This document shows, one piece after another, positions 42,504 to 52,472 of a stretch of 64,000 bases of DNA. The notes under the pieces are model-generated. The model saw nothing but the letters and a program-made list of their open reading frames with translations, was not told the DNA's origin and did not search any database. Origin of the DNA: Taibaiella lutea. GTDB lineage: Bacteria; Bacteroidota; Bacteroidia; Chitinophagales; Chitinophagaceae. The DNA is taken from assembly GCF_008629695.1 (NCBI RefSeq), contig NZ_VWSH01000003.1, positions 62,001 to 126,000 on the forward strand, in the 5' to 3' direction. The translations under genes and the position numbers were made by a program. How positions within the stretch are numbered: position 1 is the stretch's first letter; each line of letters begins with the position of its first letter.

Positions 42504-45500
42504 CTATTTCATTACTTCAAATTTCTGTACTGCTATACCTTTATCAGTTTCAATTCTGATAGAATATAACCCACTTGAAAGTATGGAAGTATTTAATTGA
42601 TGATGTTGCGCATTATCAGCTGCCTGGTCAATAATCAGCTGTCCCAAAGTATTGTAAACAGCTACTCTTTTCATTTTGGCATCTGACTTATTGTCAATCT
42701 GCAAAGTGTTCTTCGCCGGATTAGGGTAGAGTGATATATCGCCATTGAACTTAGTATTGCTGATACCGGTTCCTTCGCCGCTCGCATTGAATACATCTAC
42801 TGTCCTTGACTTGGCAACAATCAAGCCGGTACACTCCCCTTCCATTTTAAGCGTGACGGTATATATGCCGTTGTGCGCATACTGGTGCTGTACCATATAA
42901 CCCGAAACTTCAGGAGTTCCATCGCCAAAGTTCCAGACATAGTTGATAATATAACGCGGGTTTAGCGGATAGAAAGTGTAAAGGCCCGAATCGGCATGTG
43001 TAGCGTTGATACCGTCAATAAGCGGGATGTCTTTCATCCCAACAGAAACATTATCGACACCTGTACAACCAAATCCATCTGTTACCTGCGCTTCGTAATC
43101 GCCGGCTGTATCTACAGTACGGGTTTGCGTTGTGACACCGTTATCCCACATATAAGTTGCTCCCGGATGACCGGCATCAAAAGTATAAGTCGTGCCTTCA
43201 CATATTTCAACATCAGGACCCAAATCCACAACAGGCAATGGTCTTAAATAAAGTTTCATCGTATCGACACCTATACATCCATCATAAGCAGTAAGCATTA
43301 CATAGTATGTACCTGCATTCTGGATAGTACGCGTTTGTGCTGTAGAGTTGTTATCCCAAACATAATTGGAACCCGGATAGCCTGCATTTAAGGTAAGGGT
43401 ATTACCTGTACAGATAGAATCATCCGGACCTATATCTACAGGAACACTGGTAGAAGATTGCGTCGTAATAGTTAAGGTATCATTCGTAGGAATACCATCT
43501 GTCTGGCCGTTAGGCATATATGTCCAGGCCTTGATGGTAACTGGAGTGTTGGGCAGGAACAAACCGTTCCCTAAATTGACAGTGGCATTTCCATTGGGAG
43601 CAATATTTCCTGTGAATGCAACAGTAGGTTGTGCTACACCGTTAAGAGTCCATTGCACCTGAGTATTCGTAACATTCAGCATGCCATAATTATGAAGAAC
43701 GACGCTTACCATTTTTATACTGCTGCAATAGATGCCCAATGGCGATGCAAGAGCCGAAACACCTGCATCTGTAGTAATTTCAAACGCACCGGGAGTCGGA
43801 GCAGAAGATCTTTGTCTGCCAAGTATATCTGTTGACACATCTGCCAGAACATTTAATCCGTTACCATACAAAGCATAGTTCAATGGTGTCAAATCGCCCG
43901 TTGCAGGTGAAGTATATTGCGGATTAACACTCAACGAACCCACTTCCATTGTAGGGTTTGCAAGCTGAAAAGCAGCCATGGTATTGTAATTCACACCATT
44001 ATAGGAACCGTAATATTGAGTAGTGGCAGGATTATTCAGATAAAAATTATTACGTTGAGGGTAGATTTCATAATTGCTGTTATTCAGATAATTGTCAGTA
44101 TAAAGAAAACCAAAAGCTGCATTTGAGGTATTATTGCCCGTAACAGTAACTATATTGTTTCTTATAAACAACGCTTCATCATCATTATTCGTGTTACCAT
44201 TATAGTAGTCGTTAATATAGTAGATACCAACTGTATTTCCTGCTGTAGTCGAATTGACCATACTCAGGTCAATAGTATTGTGGTAAATCTTTGTAGTATC
44301 CCAATCTGTAGTGGAGTTATTATTATAATTATTGCCGCCAATGCAATAAATGCCATACACATAACTTGACGAACTGCTGTTTACGTTATAGATGGCATTA
44401 TTTGCAATAAGGATATTACTTTGTTCATTGTTATTATTAAGACCATTATACCAGTCAGTCAAAACATAGATACCCATAAAACCGGTATTTGATGACTGAT
44501 TCGACGGATCATGTATCCTGTTTCCTACAATTTTTATTTTATTTAAGCTGAGTGCGGATGAATTATTGTTATAATCACCTGAATAAACCCTGATACCCAT
44601 AAAATAAGATGTGCTTGCCTTATTGGTCCTGTGAATATCATTGTAGCAAATAGAAGTTCCGTTATCACCGCTTGTCAGAATACCTCCATAAACAAAATTC
44701 TCAATTGTGTTATAGTCCATTACATTACCGCTATCCGTCTGATATTGTTGGTTGTTGTAATAATAATCATCAATAATACCATAATAAGGGCCGCCAATGC
44801 CTGTTCCGCCAAGAATATAATTGTGGCCTATATAGCAATTTTCCGTACTTGAATAATCAAAACTGGAGTTATAATAATAATTGGACAAAGAAACACCTGC
44901 AGTATAAGCTGAACTTGTTACATTAAGTGATCTCATGTCAACAAAGCAATGCGTAAGGGAATCATATTTAGCAGTGTCAGATATCACCGCACCTATTCCA
45001 ATTGATGTACTTAAACTTCTTATTGTTAAACTATCTACTGTAATATATCTGGTTCCCAATATATTAAGTATCCCCGGATTTGTGTTATCGACGTTGGCAT
45101 ATTGCAATATCCTGTTGCGACCGTTTATTCTGATTTTATTTACATTACTGGTTCCCGGAATATTATTAAATGCTACTTGCTCTGTATATGGTCCGGAATT
45201 AGGGTCAACATTTAGCGTAACAGCTCCTGTAATACCACAACGCATTGCCGCAGCTGCTGCGCTGAATGAAACGAAATTGGTTGCAGAACTTTGTGCATTA
45301 TTATTAATAGTATAAACACCGCCGGGCAGCCCGCCGCCAATACTTACTGTAAGCGTATTTGAATAAGAAGGTGTGCCTGAAGGTGTACAGCTTGTTTTCA
45401 ATCTGAATTGAGTAGCGGCAGTAATACCACTAACACAATTATAAGTATTACTTGTTTCCGATGCAATGTCTTCCCATACAAGTGTTACGCTATTATATTT

Positions 45501-46241
45501 TTGCCATTGATAACTGATAGTTGTTCCGGCAGGATAAGGAGTCGAAGTAAGTGTAAACAAAGCATTGGAACAAACATTCAAAGGCCCCGAAATAGTTGCT
45601 GCGGCAGGAGTACCTGTACATGCTACAACCTGTGCAAAAGTTATTTTACCAAGCCATGCAACAGGTGAAAAGTTAGGTGCTGCAGGTGGCGGATTATTGC
45701 TTGCATATCCCGAATTGCTGCCACTTATTACATTGCAGCCACCTCCTCCGATACTGAATGCAGGTGAACCAAGGCCACATCTAAGCATGGCTCCCGATCC
45801 GGTAGCTACAACAGCTAAACCATAAGTTGTATTGGCTGGAATAACAAGGTTCATACCTGTTAAAAATGGTTGTGTAGTATTATTTGAAATGTTGGCAATA
45901 CCGCTGACATTTCCGGAGGAAGTATACATAGTCCAGCCGTTAGAAACATCAATAGCGCCGGGACTACCATTAATAGCTGACGTTTTATACCATAATGCCA
46001 CATAGTTCTGTCCGTAGTCGGCCATGATACCGTCTAAGCCGGTTATTACAACAGCATAACTGTTTGTATTCTGAAAATTAAATGTTACTGTGCTTAGCGT
46101 TGTATCATTTGTAAATGAACCTGTGGTAGTAATGGTGGTTTGTGCCCGCCCGACAAAGACAGAAGTAAGCAGAAGGAAGGCCGTGACAAAGGCTACATTG
46201 AGTGTACGGCAGCCTTTTTTGACTTGTAAATTGTGCATCAT
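42504..46241 (-). CDS. Large T9SS cargo protein with beta-helix and PKD modules
   Basis: This 1245-residue secreted protein has a signal peptide MHNLQVKKGCRTLNVAFVTA... cut after VFVGRAQ; the start can be either of two adjacent ATGs. A beta-sandwich (35-205) is followed by an Ig-like module (ISGPLNVCSNALFTLTS, 215-300), then a right-handed beta-helix (about 310-830) unusually rich in Tyr and Asn with repeats of the ENCYIGHNYILGGTG type. A CARDB-like segment follows (ASPLGIYCSSIKMVSVVLHNYG), then two PKD/Ig-like modules opening VDIGPDDSICTG and VDLGPDVEICEG. It closes with a PKD domain (YVWNFGDGTPEVSG) and a T9SS type A domain (LYPNPAKNTLQIDNKSD). It shares its C-terminal plan with the 24.8-33.7 kb paralogs. 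No enzymatic site is visible. Confidence 0.85.
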   Translation of the reverse strand: MMHNLQVKKGCRTLNVAFVTAFLLLTSVFVGRAQTTITTTGSFTNDTTLSTVTFNFQNTNSYAVVITGLDGIMADYGQNYVALWYKTSAINGSPGAIDVSNGWTMYTSSGNVSGIANISNNTTQPFLTGMNLVIPANTTYGLAVVATGSGAMLRCGLGSPAFSIGGGGCNVISGSNSGYASNNPPPAAPNFSPVAWLGKITFAQVVACTGTPAAATISGPLNVCSNALFTLTSTPYPAGTTISYQWQKYNSVTLVWEDIASETSNTYNCVSGITAATQFRLKTSCTPSGTPSYSNTLTVSIGGGLPGGVYTINNNAQSSATNFVSFSAAAAAMRCGITGAVTLNVDPNSGPYTEQVAFNNIPGTSNVNKIRINGRNRILQYANVDNTNPGILNILGTRYITVDSLTIRSLSTSIGIGAVISDTAKYDSLTHCFVDMRSLNVTSSAYTAGVSLSNYYYNSSFDYSSTENCYIGHNYILGGTGIGGPYYGIIDDYYYNNQQYQTDSGNVMDYNTIENFVYGGILTSGDNGTSICYNDIHRTNKASTSYFMGIRVYSGDYNNNSSALSLNKIKIVGNRIHDPSNQSSNTGFMGIYVLTDWYNGLNNNNEQSNILIANNAIYNVNSSSSSYVYGIYCIGGNNYNNNSTTDWDTTKIYHNTIDLSMVNSTTAGNTVGIYYINDYYNGNTNNDDEALFIRNNIVTVTGNNTSNAAFGFLYTDNYLNNSNYEIYPQRNNFYLNNPATTQYYGSYNGVNYNTMAAFQLANPTMEVGSLSVNPQYTSPATGDLTPLNYALYGNGLNVLADVSTDILGRQRSSAPTPGAFEITTDAGVSALASPLGIYCSSIKMVSVVLHNYGMLNVTNTQVQWTLNGVAQPTVAFTGNIAPNGNATVNLGNGLFLPNTPVTIKAWTYMPNGQTDGIPTNDTLTITTQSSTSVPVDIGPDDSICTGNTLTLNAGYPGSNYVWDNNSTAQTRTIQNAGTYYVMLTAYDGCIGVDTMKLYLRPLPVVDLGPDVEICEGTTYTFDAGHPGATYMWDNGVTTQTRTVDTAGDYEAQVTDGFGCTGVDNVSVGMKDIPLIDGINATHADSGLYTFYPLNPRYIINYVWNFGDGTPEVSGYMVQHQYAHNGIYTVTLKMEGECTGLIVAKSRTVDVFNASGEGTGISNTKFNGDISLYPNPAKNTLQIDNKSDAKMKRVAVYNTLGQLIIDQAADNAQHHQLNTSILSSGLYSIRIETDKGIAVQKFEVMK

Positions 46242-46493
46242 CGATGGTGTTTTTTCGGTTAAAATGTTGTTATTGGAATAGTAACTGCACTAAAAAGACT
46301 GACCAAGTTAACAAAAGTTTAAATACAAACAAAATATTGCATGTAAATATGAGATTTATTTAGCTTTCTTTATTCTATTCTCAACAGGAATGATCTTGAA
46401 TAGAATGCTTTTTATTTTCAGATAGCGCGGATGTTTAGCATTCGAAACTTAAATCTATATTTGCTGTTATCGCACTATTATAAAATTCCTGAC

Positions 46494-48374
46494 ATGCTTC
46501 GAATACTTTCCCTTTCCTTGCTTTCCGTTTGCACGTTTATTGCCTGCAATTCAAACTCCACCAATAACGCAGATACTGCCAGTACTAACGATAGCCCGAA
46601 AGACATTAATAAAGACTGGCATACCTATTCAAACGCAGATAGTGTAAAGGCAACACATCTGTTCCTTGATATTTCTGTAAATTTTGATGAAAAGAAAATA
46701 ACGGGTTCGGCAAAATGGGAACTTCAGCACCTGAAGCAATCCAATTCTGTAGTATTTGATACCAAAGATTTAACCATCGACAGTATTTTACTGGATGACG
46801 GTACGCAAGCAAAATTTACTTTAGGAAAAGATGATGAAATTTTAGGAAGTGCTTTACGCGTTACAATAAAACCAATCAATAAATCACTTACTATATATTA
46901 CAAAACAGGAGATAATCCTATCGCTTTGCAATGGCTTTCACCTGCGCAGACTTTTGGTAAAAAATCACCATTTCTTTATACCCAAAGCGAATCTATTTAT
47001 GCGCGTAGCTGGATACCTTGTCAGGATGGACCGGGTATCCGTTATACTTATAATGCAAGAGTTCAGGTTCCGAAAGGCTTGCTGGCACTGATGTCAGCCG
47101 AAAACCCTCAAAAGAAATCGGATGACGGCATCTACAATTTTAAAATGGACAAACCCATTCCTGCTTATCTGATGGCATTAGCTGTAGGCGATATTGGCTT
47201 TTCAGCAGTAGGGCCTAATACGGGCGTTTATGCAGAACCGGCTATTTTGCCAAAGGCAAGAAAAGAACTGGAAGATCTGGATACATTGGTGCATAAAGCC
47301 GAAGCCTTATATGGTCCGTATCGTTGGGGACGTTATGATGTTATGGTATTGCCTTCCGGCTTCCCGATTGGTGGCATGGAAAATCCAAAACTCACTTTCT
47401 GTACGCCTACTATTTTAGCGGGCGACAAATCTTTGGTGAATCTGATTTCGCATGAGTTGGCACATAACTGGAGCGGCAATTTGGTGACCAATGCTACATG
47501 GAATGATTTCTGGCTGAATGAAGGTTTTACTGTATATTTTGAAAGACGTATTACAGAAGCCCAATATGGCAAAGATTATGTGGATATGCTTTGGGAATTA
47601 GGATATCAGGATATGGAAGCAGCGGTAAATGATTTGGGTGCAAAAAGTAAAGATACATGGCTGAAACTGGACTTAAAAGGCCGTGACCCTGATGTTGGGC
47701 TGACAGACGTCGCTTACGAAAAAGGAGCAGCATTTCTCTATTTGATTGAGAATATTGTCGGCAGGGAAAATATGGATAAATTCCTTCGCGGTTATTTTGA
47801 CAGCCATGCATTCAAAACCATCAATACCGAAGATTTTATCGTTTATCTGTATGACAACCTGCTGAAACAAAACTCCGACTGGCAAGCTAAAATCAATATA
47901 GACGATTGGGTTTACGGCCCCGGCATTCCTGCTAATTGTCCAAGAGCAGGCAATGCAAGGTTTAAGGCAACGGAAGCACAAAGTGCAGCATTCCTGAATG
48001 GAAAACCGGCGTCTCAGCTCAATACAAAGGACTGGAGTACTTTTGAATGGATGCATTTCTTACGTTCTATGCCAAAAGATTTAAGTTCCGATAAAATGAA
48101 AGACCTTGATAATGCTTTTCATTTTACCCATACAAAAAACAGTGAAATTGCAGATTTGTGGTTTTTACAATCCATCCGCTCTAAATATGAACCTGCATAT
48201 CCGGCCATGAAAGATTTTTTATTGGTAACAGGCAGGCAAAAATTCCTGGAGCCGTTATACAAAGCAATGAAAGAAACGCCGGATGGCCTTCAGATGGCAA
48301 AAGAAATTTATCAGAAATCAAGGCCTAATTATCATCCTTTGGCTCAAAAAACCATTGATGAAATATTAAAATAA
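46494..48374 (+). CDS. M1-family aminopeptidase, LTA4H-like lipoprotein
   Basis: This zinc aminopeptidase of the leukotriene A4 hydrolase-like M1 branch is exported as a lipoprotein. The start at 46494 gives MLRILSLSLLSVCTFIACNS with a lipobox ending in Cys; the frame extends upstream without a better ATG. The 626-residue product has a substrate motif GGMENPKLTF, then HELAHNWSGN (zinc His pair and catalytic Glu, about residues 320-324) and NEGF with the third zinc ligand about 18 residues on, then FERRI. It has the LTA4H-type C-terminal helical domain. The whole order matches human LTA4H. Periplasmic or surface peptide breakdown is the likely role. Confidence 0.92.
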   Translation: MLRILSLSLLSVCTFIACNSNSTNNADTASTNDSPKDINKDWHTYSNADSVKATHLFLDISVNFDEKKITGSAKWELQHLKQSNSVVFDTKDLTIDSILLDDGTQAKFTLGKDDEILGSALRVTIKPINKSLTIYYKTGDNPIALQWLSPAQTFGKKSPFLYTQSESIYARSWIPCQDGPGIRYTYNARVQVPKGLLALMSAENPQKKSDDGIYNFKMDKPIPAYLMALAVGDIGFSAVGPNTGVYAEPAILPKARKELEDLDTLVHKAEALYGPYRWGRYDVMVLPSGFPIGGMENPKLTFCTPTILAGDKSLVNLISHELAHNWSGNLVTNATWNDFWLNEGFTVYFERRITEAQYGKDYVDMLWELGYQDMEAAVNDLGAKSKDTWLKLDLKGRDPDVGLTDVAYEKGAAFLYLIENIVGRENMDKFLRGYFDSHAFKTINTEDFIVYLYDNLLKQNSDWQAKINIDDWVYGPGIPANCPRAGNARFKATEAQSAAFLNGKPASQLNTKDWSTFEWMHFLRSMPKDLSSDKMKDLDNAFHFTHTKNSEIADLWFLQSIRSKYEPAYPAMKDFLLVTGRQKFLEPLYKAMKETPDGLQMAKEIYQKSRPNYHPLAQKTIDEILK

Positions 48375-48512
48375 TTTTCACCTGTTTGCTTAATGTCAGT
48401 TTTATGAAAAAACAGGTACAGAAATACGGTTCAGGCCTTAAAACGCCCAACCTATTGCTTTCATAATCTGTCTTTAAGCACGAGGACGAACAAAAAACCT
48501 TAAGCTAAAAGA

Positions 48513-49091
48513 TTGTCCGTAGCATTGGCATATAATAATATTTCGGTAAAAACTGATGAACTTCAGGAACTTATAGCAGGGTGCTCCCGTAACGAACGGA
48601 GCGCTCAGGGTAAGTTATACCATTTATTTTATCCGAGAATGATGGGTATGGTGCGTCGCTATTTCCCTGAAATGGCCCAGGCGGAAGAAATTTTAAACAA
48701 TGGTTTTTTACGTGCTTTTCAAAAAATTGACAGCTATTCCTTCAAAGGTTCTTTTGAAGGTTGGTTACGTCGCATTGTATTTCACGCCGTAGCCGATTAT
48801 GCATCTTCCAATGTAAAATACAAAGAGAAGATATTGTTGATTGAAAAGGATGAGCTGATACATAAGGATCACGCTAACCGTATGTATTACAATGATTTAA
48901 TGGATTTGGTTCATGAACTGCCCGAAGCAACGCGGACAGTTTTTAACATGTTTGTGATGGATGATTTACCTCACAAGCAAATAGCCAAACATCTTGGCAT
49001 TAGTGAAGGAACATCAAAATGGCATGTGTCTGAAGCAAGACGCATACTAAAAGAGAAAATAGAAAGATTGAAATTACATCTAAAAAAATAA
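48513..49091 (+). CDS. ECF-type RNA polymerase sigma factor paired with a trans-envelope anti-sigma protein
   Basis: The 192-residue product has sigma region 2 (YHLFYPRMMGMVRRYF, AEEILNNGFLRAFQKIDSYSFKGSFEGWLRRIVFHAVADY) and region 4 (LPEATRTVFNMFVMDDLPHKQIAKHLGISEGTSKWHVSEARRIL). No ATG precedes region 2, so initiation is at TTG 48513 or the nearby TTG 48525. The stop is 6 bp before the next gene, whose N-terminus looks like an anti-sigma domain. That context argues for a cell-envelope stress or state sensor. The target promoters are unknown. Confidence 0.88.
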   Translation: MSVALAYNNISVKTDELQELIAGCSRNERSAQGKLYHLFYPRMMGMVRRYFPEMAQAEEILNNGFLRAFQKIDSYSFKGSFEGWLRRIVFHAVADYASSNVKYKEKILLIEKDELIHKDHANRMYYNDLMDLVHELPEATRTVFNMFVMDDLPHKQIAKHLGISEGTSKWHVSEARRILKEKIERLKLHLKK

Positions 49092-49097
49092 AACGGT

Positions 49098-50999
49098 ATG
49101 GATAACCCGAATGATTTCATCCATATTGATGAAGTGTTCAGAAAGCTGAAAGACAAAGAGGAGCCGGAAGGAACCGGATCCTGGATGCGCATGAAAGACC
49201 TTCTGGACAATGCAATGCCGGTAGGCTCACCTGCACCCGTCAGCGCACTTCGTCGTTATATGATTCCAATGATAGCAATGTTATTGATTGGAAGCGGCTT
49301 GTCATATTATGGCATTAGCAAATATAATAGCACGAAAATTCCCCAGGGAGACGAATCTGCTGTTATAGCTTCGAATCATGTCGACGCAAAAGCGAATAAT
49401 ATGCCTTCCGGAAAAATAAATGCAGATAATTATGTTTCCGCGACTGTGAAAACCGGTTCACCGGATTTAAATATTCCATCTGATAAAGGTCATTCCAAAG
49501 AAGGTATTGCAGAAAATACGAATCCGAAAATAGCAGGTCAGCATGCTTCAAACCACTATGGTGCCAATAATCCTTCGGGTTCAAAAGAAGTCGGCAAAAC
49601 AAATGCAAACAATCTGAAAACAGTTACTCCGGGCAATAATGTTAATACGTCAAATAACAACATCGCAGCCTCCGGTACCAATAACGATCATTCAAAGTCT
49701 ACAATCGGTGGTAATAAGATTGCTGCGGGTAAATCAACGGCTGCCACTAACGGAAAAACTCAAAATGCGGCTCCTCCGGTACCAAAACCTTTTGAAGAGC
49801 AAAATGTGATTGAAACAATATATCCTGTTTCAAACGGTAACAAAGCAAACGGAACAAATAATAAGCCTTCTGCAAATACAGCAAATAACGGTGCTGATAT
49901 GAAAGTAGTTGCTGCGCATTATAACGAGGAAAAAATTGTGAAAGATGAAAATGGCAGCTTCTTTAAAGAAATAAGGGATACTGTCAGAAAGATTGACATG
50001 GTACAACGTACCGAAACAAAAGATAACAAAACCGTAATTGATACATTGGCCATTACACGTGTGGAAAGAATCCGCTACACCCCCTTGGCACCAATGGAAA
50101 TAGCATCTTTACGCAAAGCCAACATTATTCCTAAAGCAGAAGTAATTGTGCCGATGGCAAGAGTAAAAACTATTACAGTTGCCAGTGAAATGGTGAATAT
50201 GGTTCCGCTTTCCGATTTCAAAGTTGCAAGCCGCAAAGTTGACCCAAGCAAATTCAATCAACTGGTACAGAATACTTCGCAAGGTATTTCCAATTATTTT
50301 GACGGTACCAATAAATTCTATGCTGCCATTCTTTTGGGCGGAAATGGTTTCATGGGTAATCCGACAGCTTTTGGTATGCAATTCGGTATTGCCGGCCTTT
50401 ATCAATTAAGTGAAAGACTGACTTTAGCCGGAGAATTAAAATTTGCCAATCACTATTTCAGTAATTATTCCATCAATGACCAATCTGTGACTTACGATAA
50501 TGTGAGCGCTCAACAGTCAGGCTTGGAGTGGTTATTCAGCGGTACGCAAAACACAACAACATCCGCTTATAAAATCAATAGTTTCTCTGCATTGGAATTT
50601 CCTGTAACATTAAGTTACAGCCTTGGGAGAGTTTCTGTTTTCGGTGGTGTAAATATGACTTATTCATTCCCTGCGAAATGGGATAGAACTAATACTGTAA
50701 GCAGCATCAATGTTTCTTCTACTGAAGCACAAAATCAAAATCCGTTCTTAAATTCAGATTTCAGATTGAACGAGCAAAAAGATTTTGCTTCAAGATTCGG
50801 GATGGGATATGTCGGAGGCTTGAGTTATGATATTTCAAGGAAATTGTCCTTTGATGCAAGAGTAACTCAAAATCTTTGGAACAACTACAACGGAGATGCA
50901 GATGCAGTAAACAAATTGTTTAAAATGCCTACATTCCAGTTCTCTATAGGATATTTCTTCGGAAGAAAAGAAAGAGTAGTTTATATCCTTGATAAATAA
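49098..50999 (+). CDS. Putative dual-membrane-spanning anti-sigma factor (Dma-like) with outer membrane barrel
   Basis: The 633-residue product has four visible parts. Residues 1-52 are charged and cytoplasm-facing (DEVFRKLKDKEEPEGTGSWMRMKDLLD). Residues 54-72 are a membrane helix (YMIPMIAMLLIGSGLSYYG). Residues 80-260 are a low-complexity Asn/Lys/Ala/Gly/Ser region, followed by a helical or basic stretch to about 400. Residues 405-633 are barrel-like strands (FYAAILLGGNGFMG, FGMQFGIAGLYQLSERLTLAGELKF, ending FQFSIGYFFGRKERVVYILDK). There is no cleavable signal peptide. This layout matches the dual membrane-spanning anti-sigma factors reported in Bacteroides thetaiotaomicron, there encoded next to an ECF sigma factor. 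The topology is an inference. Confidence 0.75.
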   Translation: MDNPNDFIHIDEVFRKLKDKEEPEGTGSWMRMKDLLDNAMPVGSPAPVSALRRYMIPMIAMLLIGSGLSYYGISKYNSTKIPQGDESAVIASNHVDAKANNMPSGKINADNYVSATVKTGSPDLNIPSDKGHSKEGIAENTNPKIAGQHASNHYGANNPSGSKEVGKTNANNLKTVTPGNNVNTSNNNIAASGTNNDHSKSTIGGNKIAAGKSTAATNGKTQNAAPPVPKPFEEQNVIETIYPVSNGNKANGTNNKPSANTANNGADMKVVAAHYNEEKIVKDENGSFFKEIRDTVRKIDMVQRTETKDNKTVIDTLAITRVERIRYTPLAPMEIASLRKANIIPKAEVIVPMARVKTITVASEMVNMVPLSDFKVASRKVDPSKFNQLVQNTSQGISNYFDGTNKFYAAILLGGNGFMGNPTAFGMQFGIAGLYQLSERLTLAGELKFANHYFSNYSINDQSVTYDNVSAQQSGLEWLFSGTQNTTTSAYKINSFSALEFPVTLSYSLGRVSVFGGVNMTYSFPAKWDRTNTVSSINVSSTEAQNQNPFLNSDFRLNEQKDFASRFGMGYVGGLSYDISRKLSFDARVTQNLWNNYNGDADAVNKLFKMPTFQFSIGYFFGRKERVVYILDK

Positions 51000-51053
51000 A
51001 GTCTTGAACAATAACAAAGATTCGCTGTTGATTACAATGAAAAGGTTATTTTT

Positions 51054-51090
51054 AAAAGGGTCGATATTTTTGAATATCGACCCTTTTTTT
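51054..51090 (+). terminator. Rho-independent terminator of the sigma/anti-sigma operon
   Basis: A perfect 15-bp stem (AAAAGGGTCGATATT/AATATCGACCCTTTT) with a 4-nt loop; the T run reaches 51090. It is symmetric enough to serve the convergent T9SS gene. Confidence 0.9.
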
Positions 51091-51114
51091 ATCAGATTAA
51101 AATGAATAACCATT

Positions 51115-52245
51115 TTAATGCTTAATAAAAGCTCTCACACCATCTCTTGTGTTCAAATAGTATAGGCCCGGGTTAAGCATTTGAATATTGATCTCATATT
51201 GGTCATCCGAATAATTATTAAAAACAACCTGGCTGGTAACATCAACACCTAAGGAAGTAAATATCTTCAATTTTTTATCTGTTATACCGGTTACATAAAG
51301 TGTTCCGGTATAATTTGGATTAGGATAAACAACCAGACCCTGAATTGAAGTATTTAAACCTCTTATGGTCACCATTTCTACCATTGAATAACTACCAACT
51401 TCTTCTCTGTCAATCATTTTTAGTTTGTAGTAATTATCACCCGCTACAGGGCTTACGTCTTTCCAGGCATATGTTTTTAATGTTTTGGAATTTCCGGCGG
51501 CTTTTATCCTTGTAAGTTCCTGCCAGTTTACGCCATCCGGTGATTGCATAACTGCAAAATATTCGCTTTGCGTCTCACTCTGCGTAGCCCAGTTCAGGTT
51601 AACTGTATTTTGCTGAGCAGTTGCCCTAAAATAAGAAAGTACAATTGGCAATGGCACATTTCCCGGCTTGATATTATCAATCTGAACAGTTGCTGAAGCA
51701 GATTCGCCATTATATGAAGGTAATGTACTGTTCAAAATGCGGACTGCAGTGGTTGCAGCTAAGGTATTCGCAATATTTGTTCCGCCATCTGCTGTAAAAT
51801 CTCCGCTCTGAACCGGAATATTTATCTGTTCCCATCCTGAACCTGCAGGAATTGTCACTCCATTTGTAGAACTGAATTGTCCACCGCCACCATCCACACC
51901 AATTCTTAATGTTACAGGATTTGCTCCGACATTATTTGCCCAAAAAGAAATGTAAGCTACACCTACTGTTGTCCAATTACCCGTCCATGCTGCTGTATTA
52001 TTTTGTATAACAAGATTTACATTGGGACCTATTCCTCCTGTAGAAGTTACTACCAATGCATTGTCACCTGCACCCAAGTGGCCGATATCTGCAACATTTA
52101 ATGGATTTGTGCCGGCCCCTACAGAAGTCCAGCTTTGAGTAGTCCCGTCCTGAAAATCATTCAGGGTAGTCAGTGATATTTGCGCTGAGGCATTATAGCC
52201 TGTTAAAACGGCTGCAATCGCAAATAGTAAAAATTGCTTTTTCAT
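51115..52245 (-). CDS. T9SS cargo protein with carbohydrate-binding-like jelly roll
   Basis: The 376-residue product has a signal peptide MKKQFLLFAIAAVLTGYNASA. Residues 25-205 form a beta jelly roll opening LNDFQDGTTQSW and closing SATVQIDNIK, the pattern of CBM-like glycan-binding modules. Then comes the cargo linker segment (LPIVLSYFRATAQQNTVNLNWATQSETQSEYFAVMQS, DNYYKLKMID) and a T9SS type A domain (VVYPNPNYTGTLYVTG, NPGLYYLNT). It is probably a surface glycan-binding protein; no catalytic residues are seen. It converges with the sigma/anti-sigma operon. Confidence 0.8.
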   Translation of the reverse strand: MKKQFLLFAIAAVLTGYNASAQISLTTLNDFQDGTTQSWTSVGAGTNPLNVADIGHLGAGDNALVVTSTGGIGPNVNLVIQNNTAAWTGNWTTVGVAYISFWANNVGANPVTLRIGVDGGGGQFSSTNGVTIPAGSGWEQINIPVQSGDFTADGGTNIANTLAATTAVRILNSTLPSYNGESASATVQIDNIKPGNVPLPIVLSYFRATAQQNTVNLNWATQSETQSEYFAVMQSPDGVNWQELTRIKAAGNSKTLKTYAWKDVSPVAGDNYYKLKMIDREEVGSYSMVEMVTIRGLNTSIQGLVVYPNPNYTGTLYVTGITDKKLKIFTSLGVDVTSQVVFNNYSDDQYEINIQMLNPGLYYLNTRDGVRAFIKH

Positions 52246-52410
52246 AAATTCCCGGTTTTAAAACTTCTTAAAAATGGTTTCTTGTTGATAGCAATTGTCA
52301 ACACCAATAAAAACAATTTAATATTATTGTTTGTTTTGATTTAAGTTATATTTAAAACAGGAAGTCATTATCATCTATGCATCAACAAGTTCTCAAACCG
52401 TGTAATAGAC

Positions 52411-52450
52411 AAAAAAAGAGTTGAATTTCGAAAGAAATCCAACTCTTTTT
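52411..52450 (-). terminator. Rho-independent terminator after clpP2
   Basis: An 11-bp stem (AAAAAGAGTTG/CAACTCTTTTT) with an inner AAT/ATT-type extension; on the minus strand a run of U follows (A run from 52411). Confidence 0.82.
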
Positions 52451-52472
52451 ATAATTTGAAAAATGGCTTATT

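Noticed and set aside
46372-46406. 9-bp hairpin followed by a T-rich stretch upstream of the M1 peptidase gene
   Set aside because: No gene ends just before it on the plus strand and the stem is A/T only; could be chance or a leader structure.
48403-48456. Short ATG-started ORF between the M1 peptidase and sigma factor genes
   Set aside because: Only about 17 codons, no recognisable sequence or ribosome binding site.
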